A stretch of 64,000 nt of DNA from NCBI RefSeq assembly GCF_000182925.2, contig NC_026507.1, positions 3,100,001 through 3,164,000 on the forward strand, read 5' to 3'. Numbering within the stretch: position 1 is the stretch's first letter; each line of letters starts with the position of its first letter. Below the pieces are notes generated by a model. That model saw only the letters and a program-made list of their open reading frames with translations, was not told where the DNA came from and did not search any database. Position numbers and translations under genes: made by a program. Shown here piece after piece: positions 43,154 to 54,342 of this stretch. Origin of the DNA: Neurospora crassa OR74A. Taxonomy: Eukaryota; Ascomycota; Sordariomycetes; Sordariales; Sordariaceae.

Positions 43154-44843
43154 CGCGGTGCAAATGAGCGAGCGGGCGGGCGGACGGGCGGTTGGTGATG
43201 TGTCGCGGATGATGGGAAATGATTTCTTTTGAGGGAGTGTGTCTATTTCTCGGTCGACTATTCTCGTAGATTGTGATGCCCAATTGTAAATTCGTTGAGT
43301 AGGTATGGTGGTGATGAATTCGTGAAGTGTCCAGTCCTTCGTTGATTTGTTTACTTTGGTCAAGTTGACAGCGACAGTTCACAGTCCCATGCAACCCTCA
43401 CGCAGTTCAAGCTGTCCGCGCCCGCGTCCGCGCCCGTTTGGGCCCGCTTGGGCCCGCTTCCCCATTGCACCCACCCCATCATCTTATCGATAAACTGTGT
43501 GGAGCCCATGACATCGGCGGGCACTAACCCGAATTTGGAGGTCGGTCCCACTTTCTGGCATGTACCAGCTGCTTAGTGGAGCGGGGTCCCTAATGCCGAA
43601 ATGGGGGGGCTTGGCTTGTCCTGGGCAAAACTGGGGCTGGTGCTTAACTGTGTAAGAGCTGCAGGAGTGCCGGCATTCGCTGATCGCTTTTGGCCAACAA
43701 GGTGTGTCGCCGCTCGCCAGTTGCATGGACATTTCACTGCTTCGAAACATCGATCCGTCAGACTGACTTTATGCACTGCACAGCACTTGGACAATTATGA
43801 GACTAGATTTTTGCCTTGCGCCTACTTCTTTGCAGTCCATGCGATAACCGCGCTTGTTCCTGCTTGTGTTTTATGTGAGAAAGACGGCATGTTCGTCGTG
43901 GACCCTGCGTATCAAGAGAACATTCATTCAGTTACCTACCTAACCTACAAATGTCTGCATGCTGATAGATCTTACCAACCTTGAATCATTGCCATATTTA
44001 CATGAGTCTTGATCTGTTCCCAGCATCCATTCGGCCGCGGTAACACAGCTAACCGGTCTCTCAAGGAAGGAATCCCAGCAAGAGAGTCTCATGGCCATGT
44101 GTAACAGAACAACACCGAAAGCATCTATGCAAGTGCTCAAGAGACTGCAGACATTTTTGTACGCCCTACCGTGTTGCACACCACCGTCATACAATGCGTC
44201 TTTTCTTTCTATCTCGTCCAAATGTTGTTTACCATTTGATACGTAGCTTGCCGAAGGCCTATCTACAAAGAAGAATGATACTTGAGGGGTGATACCCTAT
44301 AAGAATAAGTCAAAGTATTGCCCCAAGACTCGGAAGAGGCCTGAAGGTCATGCTTGACATAGATGAACCCAGCGATACGCCCGAAACCCGAATACCAAAC
44401 TTGACAGAACCATGATGTGATTAGTTCCCCCCGCCGCCGCGCTTCCCAAATTGACCAAAAAAAAAGGAACTTGAACCATACCCTCCCTTACTCGGCAACA
44501 CTGTACTGTGCTCAAAGTGTATCCCGAACCCGACCGCGTAAGGAATCTGGGTTATCTGAAGTGTCCTAGGATCTTTCCTCGCCAGTGTAGACCACAACAT
44601 GATGAAGTCGACGGTTCCAATGAACTCTCGAGAAGACAAGAACCAGAAAGGTAGGCGCCCAAACACCTAGAACCGAAACAAAGGAAGAAAACATGTCGTA
44701 ACGCCGTAATCCGTGAAGAAGTGGAGCTGATATCTGTGAGAAGAGACAGGTCTAAGAGTGGCGCTTGTAGTTGCATGACTGAATACATTGTGTTTGGTGG
44801 TGGTCGCTTGTGCGTGCCGTGTGCCGTCGTGTGCTTTTTGCTT
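43154..44843. other. Intergenic region between two minus-strand genes
   Basis: Contains the Mis14-like promoter (left) and the 3' flank of the small gene (right). A 127-codon plus-strand frame at 43601-43984 has no domain or splice support. Short GCCCGC(GTCC)/GGGCCCGCTT repeats occur near 43418-43455. Confidence 0.55.
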
Positions 44844-45481
44844 TTACTGCGGCAAGATCTTCTTAATCTCTTCGTCCGTTAGGATGATCTCATGGATCGG
44901 ATCTCTCCGGTTCTCGAGGGGGATGTAATCGTAATCGACATAGGATGGTAGAAAGATCTCGGGGTTCCATGCGAAGCCTTGGCTTGAGGAAAGGTAGGAG
45001 ATATGTTGTGTAAAACGTTAGTCATGGGTCTATTAGGGAAAAAGCATAATATCATCTGGGTGGCCAAGAAAGGAAAGTCTCTTACCAACTCCGGCGGCCC
45101 ATCCTTATCTTCAGCGATGTTGATCGTGGTGCATTCCTGCTTGGAGATGGCCGAACCTAAAACTTTGTGGTTAGTGACCTTCATGATGCATATGCACGAC
45201 TGCGCAAATCAATGCCGCCATCTATATATTTTTTCCTTGTTGCATGGCTTATCGGGGGAAAATGTATACTTACTCAAAAGGCTGGGACGGCGAGCGTGCA
45301 GCAGTGTCTTTTTCATCGTCGACGAGGCAGGTGAAGAAGAGGGGTGGGACGGTTCCGGCGAGGTGGAATAGGACGACCCCGGGGGCGAGCTCCCACCAGC
45401 ATTATCTGACTGGCTCAGCTGGCGACGTTCAATACCCATGACGGATGGTGGCGGGGCGGGGATGGGGATTGAGGAGGACAT
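44844..45481 (-). CDS. Small conserved-looking protein of unknown function
   Basis: I do not recognise the family. Three exons on the minus strand, about 45481-45274, 45156-45090 and 44982-44844, would give 137 residues. The N-terminal about 65 residues are Ser/Pro-rich and disordered-looking with a basic MKKTLLHARRPSLL patch. The remainder reads SAISKQECTTINIAEDKDG and then a strikingly acidic/aromatic C-terminus, GFAWNPEIFLPSYVDYDYIP and RRDPIHEIILTDEEIKKILPQ, in typical Neurospora codons. The frame between exons 2 and 3 is kept only if a weak GTTGGT donor is used, four bases upstream of a perfect GTAAGA; see findings. Intron 1 is a normal GTAAGT...TTTTAG. Divergent from the Rpt3 gene. Confidence 0.65.
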
Positions 45482-47556
45482 GGCGGGCGGGTGACGGAGG
45501 AAGGTAAGTTGAAAAGAGTTGACGATTTGGGAGGTTTTAAGCAGTTGGAGTTGGGTGTTGTTGGCCGACAGTTACACAAAGCGAGCCTGACGAGTGGGAG
45601 CTGGCGGAGAGAAGTGACCTCAGGTAACGTATGGTAATTGGTAAGATTGTCTATGAATGGAATCCGTCGTTGCCAACCAGAGTGCTGAAGGCGCAGGTGC
45701 ACCGGGATAGAGGAATCATCAAATTCAAGGACGTTGTGATTCGAGGACACTGTAGAACACGACGAGAATGACGGCGACGGGCGCTTGTACAATTAGATAA
45801 GGTGAAGAAGGCCGAATGATGCGGCGGTTGCGTATCGCTGAATGAAGAGATCAAGGTGAAATGAGGATGGTTTTCAGCATAACAAAGAAGGGAAAGCAGG
45901 AGGTAACGGCAGATCGGAGGAAGCGGAGGTGTACAGTAACTAATAAGGCGATCCGAAAGTGGTGACTCTTGAGTTAGGACGGGGATGGGGTTGTTGGGCG
46001 TTTCCTGGTCCGTCCCCCCGGCTCCCACGAATTCACCATTCATGGACGCACGGGATTACACCGGATGCTTGAAGGGGTCTCTTCCTTGCCTGCGTAGGGG
46101 ACCCGAGGATTGACGGGTGGATGGAGTTCAGTTCAGTTGCATGTCTATGTAAGTCTGCACTTTCCTGCGCTTACAGTAAGTATACCGCTCTGCAATTCAT
46201 GTTGTACTTTTACATAAAGTTCCTGAATCGTCCTTTGTCGTTATCGTAACTTCACACCGAGACACGCCGGATGACGGGAGCCCAGGCTGATCTGCTTCAG
46301 GGCTTAAGATGTTCAACCCCAGTTCCTCAGACAGTCACCGGCTACGCACGCTCTACTGTACTGTATAGAGAAAAATAGTGTATCGAGTCAAGCCAGCAAT
46401 TTAACCTTTGGACTGCCGCAATTCAAACCCCAACTACGCAACCCTCTCCCTTCTCATTCATCATACGCCTCGCGATCCCTCATCAGCACCGCTTCATGGC
46501 CATGATGCGTTCAGACGGGCCCGAGCCAGGCAAGGATGTGTTAGCTAACACACGGGATGCAGGGTGGTGTATGGTGACCACAATAGCATATCATCGCCGC
46601 ATCATTCGATCCAAACAGTGGAGAAACTGGTATCGGCCGTCTTCGGAATGACAACTCGATCCCTTATCGCGGTAGTGTACGTTGAGCCACAGAGAAGTGA
46701 TGTTACGACGATGGGATCTGCCATATCTCTCAACCTTAATTACACCACGTCGGGTATTGCGATAGCATGCAAGACATATCAAACAAATAAGAGACGATTG
46801 TCAATAGTGTAGAGGTCAAGCCAGAGACAAGTTACGGGGGGAGGACGGCGGACGACAAGCCGACCTGGCCGTCAAGGTGACACTTCGTGACGCCTAGCAA
46901 GGGTACCCGTGTGGATGTGGGGTTGAGAAAGGCTGGAGTCGCTCAACTGCGATGGTGGCACCCAACTTGAAGTGGAGGTCGACCTGCATGGAGGGGGGAG
47001 CCACCGACAAGGCTCCCGCCGCTTCAGTTCAGTTCAGTCCAATCTGCACTGTCCGGCAGTCACCCCTTGACACTGTCCAACAGCCCCACTTGCAGCTGGA
47101 GCGTCTCTGGTGAAGTGCGACTTTTGGCTACAAAAAATGGAGCATCTGTCATCGATAAGTGTGGCACTTATACAAGCTATATTGTACAAAGCAGGCACCG
47201 TAGCTGTGCTTGGTAGTCCACTATAACTGCCAGAACGTGGTCATCCAGCCAATCACTGTGCTTATGGCAGCACCCGGCAACGCAGGCTCCAGATGAATGA
47301 CGAGCCACAGCTAGCCCAGCTTGCTGTTACTAGCAACAGCGACCACTGCATCAGCGACTGCTAGCACCGACAACCTACTACTGACACGCGCCACAAGGCG
47401 AACCTCGACGACGACAACAGAACAACAAGAAATACCACCCGACCGATCCCCCAGACCCACGTCAATTACAATCGCGCATCTGAGCGCTCGCGATACAACA
47501 CACGGAAACATATCGATCAAGCCATTTAATACCATCACAAGAAAACATCCGCCAAG
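45482..47556. other. Divergent intergenic region, small gene and Rpt3
   Basis: About 2.1 kb with no gene I can support. Frames of 60-130 codons on both strands lack domains. It should contain both promoters. No RNA gene or long repeat was seen. Confidence 0.55.
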
Positions 47557-48952
47557 ATGGGCGACGTCCTTGTCGAGACCCCGGCCAGTGTGACCCAGCC
47601 TCAAAAGAAGTCCGCCCCTTCGGCGATCCCCAACATCGAGACCTTCGAGGGCGTGTCAACAGAGGGCGGCGATGACTACATTACCTTGAAGAAGCTTCAG
47701 AGGCAGCTAGAATACATCAAGCTGCAGGAGGAATACATCAAGGATGAGCAGAGGTATGGTCACAGAAGCTCCACGCGCTGAGAGCTTGATGAGGAGGGGC
47801 TGACAACATGGTATCTGGCAGGAGCTTGAAGCGTGAGCTTGTACGTGCCCAGGAGGAAATCAAGAGGATTCAAAGTGTCCCCTTGGTGATTGGACAGTTC
47901 ATGGAAGCTATCGATCAAAAGTATGGCCGCCCAATGCAACCCCCCGTCTTCAAAACTGGCCCAGACTAACCCTTCCTCTCAGCACGGGTATCGTTCAATC
48001 CAGTACTGGCTCAAACTACGTCGTCCGTATCCTTTCGACTCTCGATCGCGAGCTCCTCAAGCCCTCATCCTCCGTAGCGCTCCACCGTCACTCTAATGCC
48101 GTCGTCGATATTTTGCCGCCCGAGGCTGACTCCTCGATTGCTATGCTCGGTGCCGACGAGAAGCCCGACGTTACATATGCCGATGTTGGAGGGTTGGATA
48201 TGCAGAAGCAGGAAATTCGGGAAGCCGTTGAGCTGCCCCTAACACACTTTGATCTTTACAAGCAGATCGGCATTGACCCCCCGCGCGGTGTCCTTCTCTA
48301 CGGTCCTCCCGGTACCGGCAAGACAATGTTGGTCAAGGCGGTCGCAAACTCGACGACAGCGAACTTTATCCGCGTCGTCGGTTCCGAGTTCGTACAAAAG
48401 TATCTCGGTGAGGGTCCTCGCATGGTGCGCGACGTCTTCCGCATGGCTCGTGAGAACGCGCCCGCCATCATCTTCATCGACGAAATTGATGCCATTGCGA
48501 CCAAGCGTTTCGACGCGCAGACGGGTGCCGATCGTGAGGTGCAAAGAATTCTGCTCGAATTGCTCAACCAGATGGACGGTTTCGACCAGACCGCCAACGT
48601 CAAGGTGATCATGGCCACCAACCGTGCCGACACCCTCGATCCCGCCCTGCTGCGTCCCGGTCGTCTTGATCGCAAGATCGAGTTTCCCAACCTGCGCGAT
48701 CGCCGCGAGCGCCGTCTCATCTTCACCACGATTGCTGGCAAGATGAGCTTGGCCCCTGAGGTCGACCTTGACAGCTTGATTGTCCGCAACGATCCTCTCA
48801 GCGGTGCCGTCATCGCTGCCATTATGCAGGAGGCCGGTCTGCGCGCAGTACGGAAGAACAGGTACAACATCATCCAGGCTGATTTGGAGGACGCCTACAG
48901 CAGCCAAGTGAAGGGTACGAGCGACGAGAACAAGTTTGATTTCTACAAGTAA
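47557..48952 (+). CDS. rpt-3: 26S proteasome regulatory ATPase Rpt3
   Basis: One of six AAA+ ATPases in the 19S base that unfold substrates into the 20S core. Three exons, 47557-47753, 47822-47920 and 47983-48952 (donors both GTATGG, acceptors GCAG and TCAG), give 421 residues. N-terminal coiled coil: [44 protein letters not shown]-type domain: [28 protein letters not shown] domain: Walker A GPPGTGKT at 206-213, Walker B IIFIDEID at 261-268, sensor-1 IMATNRAD, and arginine fingers in [10 protein letters not shown]. The protein ends DENKFDFYK, an HbYX-like Phe-Tyr-Lys tail typical of Rpt3. Confidence 0.97.
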
Positions 48953-50894
48953 ACCATCGGCGTCATGGGCTAGCTGTGTTGGGGTCGAGGACCACGGAAC
49001 ATGTGGGAGATTGCATTTTGGGTGGGTTGGTGCTATGCTTCTTGCTGCCTTGGGAAAATATAGTTTGTGCCCCAGATCAGCAGGGACTATAGACTTTCAT
49101 AGAAGCGAACCAATTTGTACACTAGCGAATAAATCTAGAGCGGTACCAACATATATATATATGTGCGTACCTCTCTGGAGTTGCTCCAACTGAAAAAGTA
49201 GTAACACCCAAACGAAAAGAAGCAAGATGCCCTGGCTCCCAGCTGATACTATTTACATGTTCAGATCAACTTGCTCGGCGAAATTGAGTTCTCAGTGCGC
49301 TTTCTTTCTCTCCAGGTCATGGTATGCCACCATTTATCTTGATACATATGTAGATACATCTACGGCTGTATGGTGGTTCTCCGTTCCCGAAACGCCGTAG
49401 CTATAGCAAATCCCATTTAAATGAAGGGAGGATATGTCGGAAAAATGTAATGTGCTTCAATATAGATTCTTGTCTACTGAAAAATGATAAGGTCGGCTTG
49501 GAGAACATTTCTTGTCAGGGGGGAGGGAGGGGAAGAGATGATAAGAAAGGGTAAGACACCGTATCTACAGCATGTCCTCCCTTATGGATGGCAAGAGAGG
49601 CCAGGGTCGGGTCGTACTTGGGTATTCCAGCGAGTAAAATCCGATAATACTATCCTACATACATATTGATAACAGGACCTTGAGTGGTTACCTCAAAATT
49701 TTAAGTACCACTCAGGGCGTCTACACTATGGTAGTTCCTAGATATCGTTGCCGTCACTTGACATTCATTAAAAAAAAAGTGAAGGAAAAAAAAAGGACTT
49801 ATTGTTTAAACTTCAAAATAACCTCGATGCTATTTGAGGGGTAAAGGGTGTATATCCTCCATGTGACTATTTGTAACTACTACTTGTAACTACCTACTTG
49901 GGATTGTACCTAAGGTAGGTATCGTTGTAGTCAGTCTAACACACTCACTCAGTCCCCTCTCCCGCCGCTCACTAGTGTACGTCTCCTTAAATTTACTTAC
50001 ACGCTCCTCCTCACTTGAATATCCCATGCTTGTGATTCCCATGAGAATATCAACAGAAAAAAAAAAAACCCTTCCCATCCATACATCCATCCATCCGTTC
50101 CCATTCGCTGTTGCTCTTCTTGTTAGATGGAGCGTTTTTTTCTTCTTTTCTCTTTTCCTTCTTTCCAACTCAGTAGTGATCCTATAAAAGTGCTCCGTCC
50201 ATCCATCCATCCGTCCGTCTAGCTTAGCTTGTTGTTGAAATCAAACAGTCCAAAAAGAAGACGCGTGATGCTTGAGGCATGATAGTTTCTCTCTCTCTCT
50301 GTCTCTCTCTCGCCTGATTCACGTCCACATAGGGTACACCCCAGGAGAAAAGCAACAATGATCTCGAATGCAAAGATGGTTGGTATTTATTTTCCCCTCT
50401 CAAATACTACCTCTACTTCCTCCTTCCCTTGTCTTTCTCGTACACCTCGCTCGCTAGGTCGGCTTCACCCTGCTTCTATACGCGCGCCCAGCCTTCCGCG
50501 CAATTCTCTACCAGGTCATTAATTCATTACCCATTATTTAATCTCTCCCACACACGTAAAACAAGTTTGGCAAATTTCGTGATGATATCAACTGCTGCCG
50601 TATCCGCTGCCTGTCTGTCTGTCATCGAAGTGCTATACTTGTTAGTGGGAGTCTTCTTCTTCTTCATTGACGTTGAAGTCAAGCTATTGTTACACACAAC
50701 TGTCTCCTCGGTTATAGTAGTAGCAGTGGCGGCGGCGGCGGTGGTGGTGGTGGTTTTGTTTCTGTTGGATGTTGTGGCGATCGATACCAGCCCGCGCGAA
50801 TGGATGAATGAATATATGTACATGGTGCCAACGATCGTTCGTTCAAGTATGATTGTGGTCCGTAAGCGTCTTTGGTGGAAGACTCCTGTCTTCT
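48953..50894. other. Convergent 3' region, Rpt3 and Lst7
   Basis: About 1.9 kb without a supported gene. Contains simple repeats: TA at 49150-49162, A-rich tracts at 49770-49795, CCAT repeats at 50075-50095 and 50197-50212, CT repeats at 50288-50312, and TAG/GCG/GTG triplets at 50719-50755. Confidence 0.6.
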
Positions 50895-53329
50895 TCATGA
50901 TCCCAAGACGACACGCAGGTCAAGCAAGAGCTTCACGAACCTAGCATGGAGCTCAATAAAGAAGTCAGGAAGACCAACCAGCTCAGCCAAGCCTCGCTGC
51001 TTCAGCGCGACTCCAGAGGCAGAAAAACCGCTGCCCATCCTCCTGGACAGACCGCCGCCGCCCATGAGAAAGCTGCTACCGCCGCCCGGTCCGCCGGCCG
51101 TGGGAATGTGGTTGGCGGGTGCTGCTGGTTCCGAGTGCAGGCTTCCTCCGTAGCCAGGGCCTCCGGGCATAACGGGGCTGTTGGCTGATGACTCCTGGAG
51201 TGACCTTTCGGCTTCTTGCTCGGCCAGTGTCTGGATCCAGGTCGCCAGGTCACGGAACGCGGCAGCGACGAATCCGAAGGTCTTCATGGCAAGACGTTCA
51301 CGGTGGGTGCTAAGGGCTAGGAAAGCGTACACGCGCTTGTGGCCTCGCGCATGGACATCGGGAATTCGAAATATGTAGGCCGTTGTGTAGCCGGCAGAAG
51401 GGTCGCCGAAAAATATTGGCCCACCAGATGCTGCAGCGCCGACACTGTGCGTTGTAACGTAAGCCGGGGGGCTGGGTGAAGCGCTCGGCGTAATCCCCGG
51501 GTTGGCGCCTGAGGAAGGATAGCCTGTAGCGGGAGGTCGGGGAAGAGTTTCCAGAGAGAGCGTCCGCAGACAGGATGCGCGAACAATGGAAAACGAATTT
51601 GCGGCAACGGGCTCGTGCGTTGAGGTATAGTCGAGATAATGCGTATGTGCCGTAACCCCTTGGGCGGAGCCACTGCTAGAGCGTGAAGCTAAGGAGGCCG
51701 TGGTCTCAGCACGACGATGTGAGGGACGAGACTTGGTGATGGACTCATCCTCGGATGGGATCGATGAGGATGTTTGTGAAATTGGTGGTGATGGTTCATC
51801 CATTCCTCCAGAGAACACGCGAGCAAAGGGAGCACGTGTTCGTAATGTAGGCCCCTGCTCTGGCTTTGGTTCCGGATTTGCGTCTTTGCTACTTTCTTGC
51901 CGTTTGGGTAGCGTCAAGGCGCAATTATCGCACGGACCGGCGCGGCGAGTGACGTAGTCATCATAAGTCCTGCGGAATCCTGAATCGCTGCGTCGCTTTT
52001 CCTGTTGCGATAACGGGGGCCCGGTTGGAATCTGCGGACTTTGTGGAGGAGTTTCAACGGCCGAGGAAGTGCCAACAGTCTGGGAGACGCGGCGAAGCGA
52101 GGCGCGATATTCCTGAGCTTGCTCCTCGGATACAGGCGCAGAAGAGCTTCTTGATCCACCGCCGGCGAGGTCCATTCGGCGTAGCGCTTCGGCGGCAGCG
52201 GCTACGGCATGGACCGAGGCATTAGCTGCGGTGGCACTCGGAGCCGGCTGGTCGGTAACATTGCTGTGGTCGTGTTGCTGACCCTCCTCATAACATGTGC
52301 TGCATGGAACAGGGAGTCCTTCGGTGACCATCAAGGGGGTGGGCCCGTGAAGGTCGCAATAATGCGCCAGACATAGCTGGAGACGAGGAGTGTGTGTTAG
52401 CATCTTGTAGAAATCAACGAAATCGAACAAAGGACACGCGGTCCAAGTCTCGGTCTCGAGATCCATTGCCTTTTTCAGAATCGAGGCGACATTGTCTTGT
52501 AAGAGATGAAGAGCTGATTATAATCATGAGCAGTAAGAGAGAGGGTAGTGATGGTGTGATAGGAACTTGGCAATAGTAGAGGGTATGGTGGTGGTGATTA
52601 TCAGAGGTGGCTCGTCCCTAGAGAATATCAAGGGATGGATGGTGGTAACCTAATTGGCATGGGAGTGTTCCGGAAACTTGTATGAAAGGCCGGAAGGGGT
52701 TCCCGTCGTTACGAGACAGAGAGATTAAAGAAATGCTTTCTGCGCCGCCGCGAAATTCAGGATGAGACGGCAAGCATCATGTGCTCGTACACCCGGCCTG
52801 GGCACCTACTTTCTGACTTGCTCAACTTCCAGTGTTACCGCTACCTCAACTAGCCGTAAAGGATGCCAGTCTATATGCCCGGCCACACTTGCTTAGACAA
52901 GGCCAGGCAAGCACAAGAGGAAGGAAGCACAAGCGTTGCGACCTCGAATTGCAAGCGCGCCAGCCTGTCGGTTCAGCAACGTGGGGGAACACAAGACAGT
53001 CCCGGTGAAGTGAGCAGGGTCAGGAAGAGATGGGATAGGACAGAAAAGGATTTAAAAAAGAAACAAGCAGGATTCGCAACGGGCAAGGCGGTGAGCATCA
53101 AGAGAAGGTACTTGGTTGGTGTTGGAAGGTGTGGGTGTGGGAGCGAGGATGAGGATGTAAGATTGGGCTTGTGGTTGGGTAGTTGAGGTTGGAGGTCCGG
53201 GTGTTGGAGTGGAAACAACCATCAGGCTGAACATGCCACACTCACTTGGTAGCAAAGGGGGCCCGGGGGCAAGGATTTGGGTTGCGCTCGGGTGAATCTG
53301 GAACAAAGCTCACTTACAATCGACGTCAT
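50895..53329 (-). CDS. lst7: Lst7, folliculin-related TORC1 regulator
   Basis: With Lst4 it forms a vacuolar GAP for the Rag GTPase Gtr2/RagC, relaying amino-acid supply to TORC1. The large exon on the minus strand runs 52376-50895. It opens with LCLAHYCDLHGPTPLMVTEG, the folliculin/Lst7 N-terminal hallmark, followed by the PVPCSTCYEE cysteine pair. Upstream there is a perfect intron 3' end (GCTAACACACACTCCTCGTCTCCAG). The best first exon is 53329-53318, encoding MTSI before a GTAAGT donor, so the protein begins MTSILCLAHY (497 residues); this implies a 941-base intron. Middle: a CDNCALTLPKR zinc-knuckle-like motif. Later blocks VRASCLRTLSLE, GYTTAYIFRIPDVHARGHKRVYAFLAL and ATWIQTLAEQEAERSLQ match the longin domain region. 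No C-terminal DENN module, as in yeast Lst7. Confidence 0.87.
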
Positions 53330-54320
53330 GGTGTCTGGCCTATCTTATCTGGTGTCCAAATAAGGCACCGGGTTTGGTCTTGTATTGTCCCCCAAACAAC
53401 CGCGTGATAATATCTGGTTGATGCCGTTTGATGTAAGCCGGTCTTACAGATCCGGACTGGCTCTTACACACACAGCCTGAACCCGTGGCAAGTTGCGCCG
53501 GGAGGATATAGGATGGATTGATAGGAGGTGTGGTGAAAATGGAGGTACGTTGGTGCACGCCGAGGGCAGACTAGTCCAGTGATGGCAATGGCGCAGTGAA
53601 AAGAAAGAAAGTCGCTAAAAAGTTTGACGCCTCGCATTAGCCGGAAAAGTTAATTTACTCTTTATGTAAATCGAGGGCGCGGTTAACCTTTACAATAAGG
53701 ACCTGCGGGCTGCGAATGCCCCACGTGCCATTGCCGTTGCGTGGATGGTCCAGACCGTTTGGAGGCGAGTCGGCGCAAGAATGTGGGAGGCAAAGGCCGA
53801 AGACGCTCTCTTTCGACACCGTTGAACTTGTACAATGTCCGCCGGGTGGACTTTTAGTCTCGGTTGGCAAAGTGACTAGCGCCGTAGTGCGTGGGTTCGT
53901 TGTTGGTCTGTTGTTGTTGTTGTTGCCGACTGAAGTGCCTCGAGGACAGCGGGTCGGGACGGGATACGGGATACGGGATACGGGATTACCAAAGCAGTTG
54001 CCGACTATGGTGGGGGCCAAGGGGCTCCAGGTGAGAGTGAGAGTGAGGGTGAGAGGATGGGATGAATGAATTATGTATGTATATGTCAAAGTATGGATAT
54101 GAGTGGTGAGGAAAGGGGATGAGTGACCAGCCGGGTCCTGTTAGAGTCGTTGGGTCCCCATATAAAATATGGTGAGAAGGTTGAATGGCAGGGTAGCAGT
54201 GAGAGGCAGAGTTCGCGGGAGCCTCGAACGTCAAACAAGCTCTTCTGCCAGATGCAGGGCAGGCCCGATCGTACCTGTGGTCCTTTTTGAAAGCTTCCAG
54301 AAGGCCGGGAGTGGATATTG

Positions 54321-54342
54321 GCAGCAGCAGCAGCAGCAGCAG
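54321..54342. repeat. GCA trinucleotide repeat
   Basis: Seven uninterrupted GCA units in non-coding sequence. Confidence 0.9.

Noticed and set aside
43601-43984. 127-codon plus-strand frame
   Set aside because: No start context, domain or splice evidence; base composition like its non-coding surroundings.
46950-46970. GGTGGCACC upstream of Rpt3, resembling the yeast proteasome element GGTGGCAAA
   Set aside because: Two mismatches at the critical A positions, about 600 bases from the start, and the yeast factor is not known to act this way in Neurospora.
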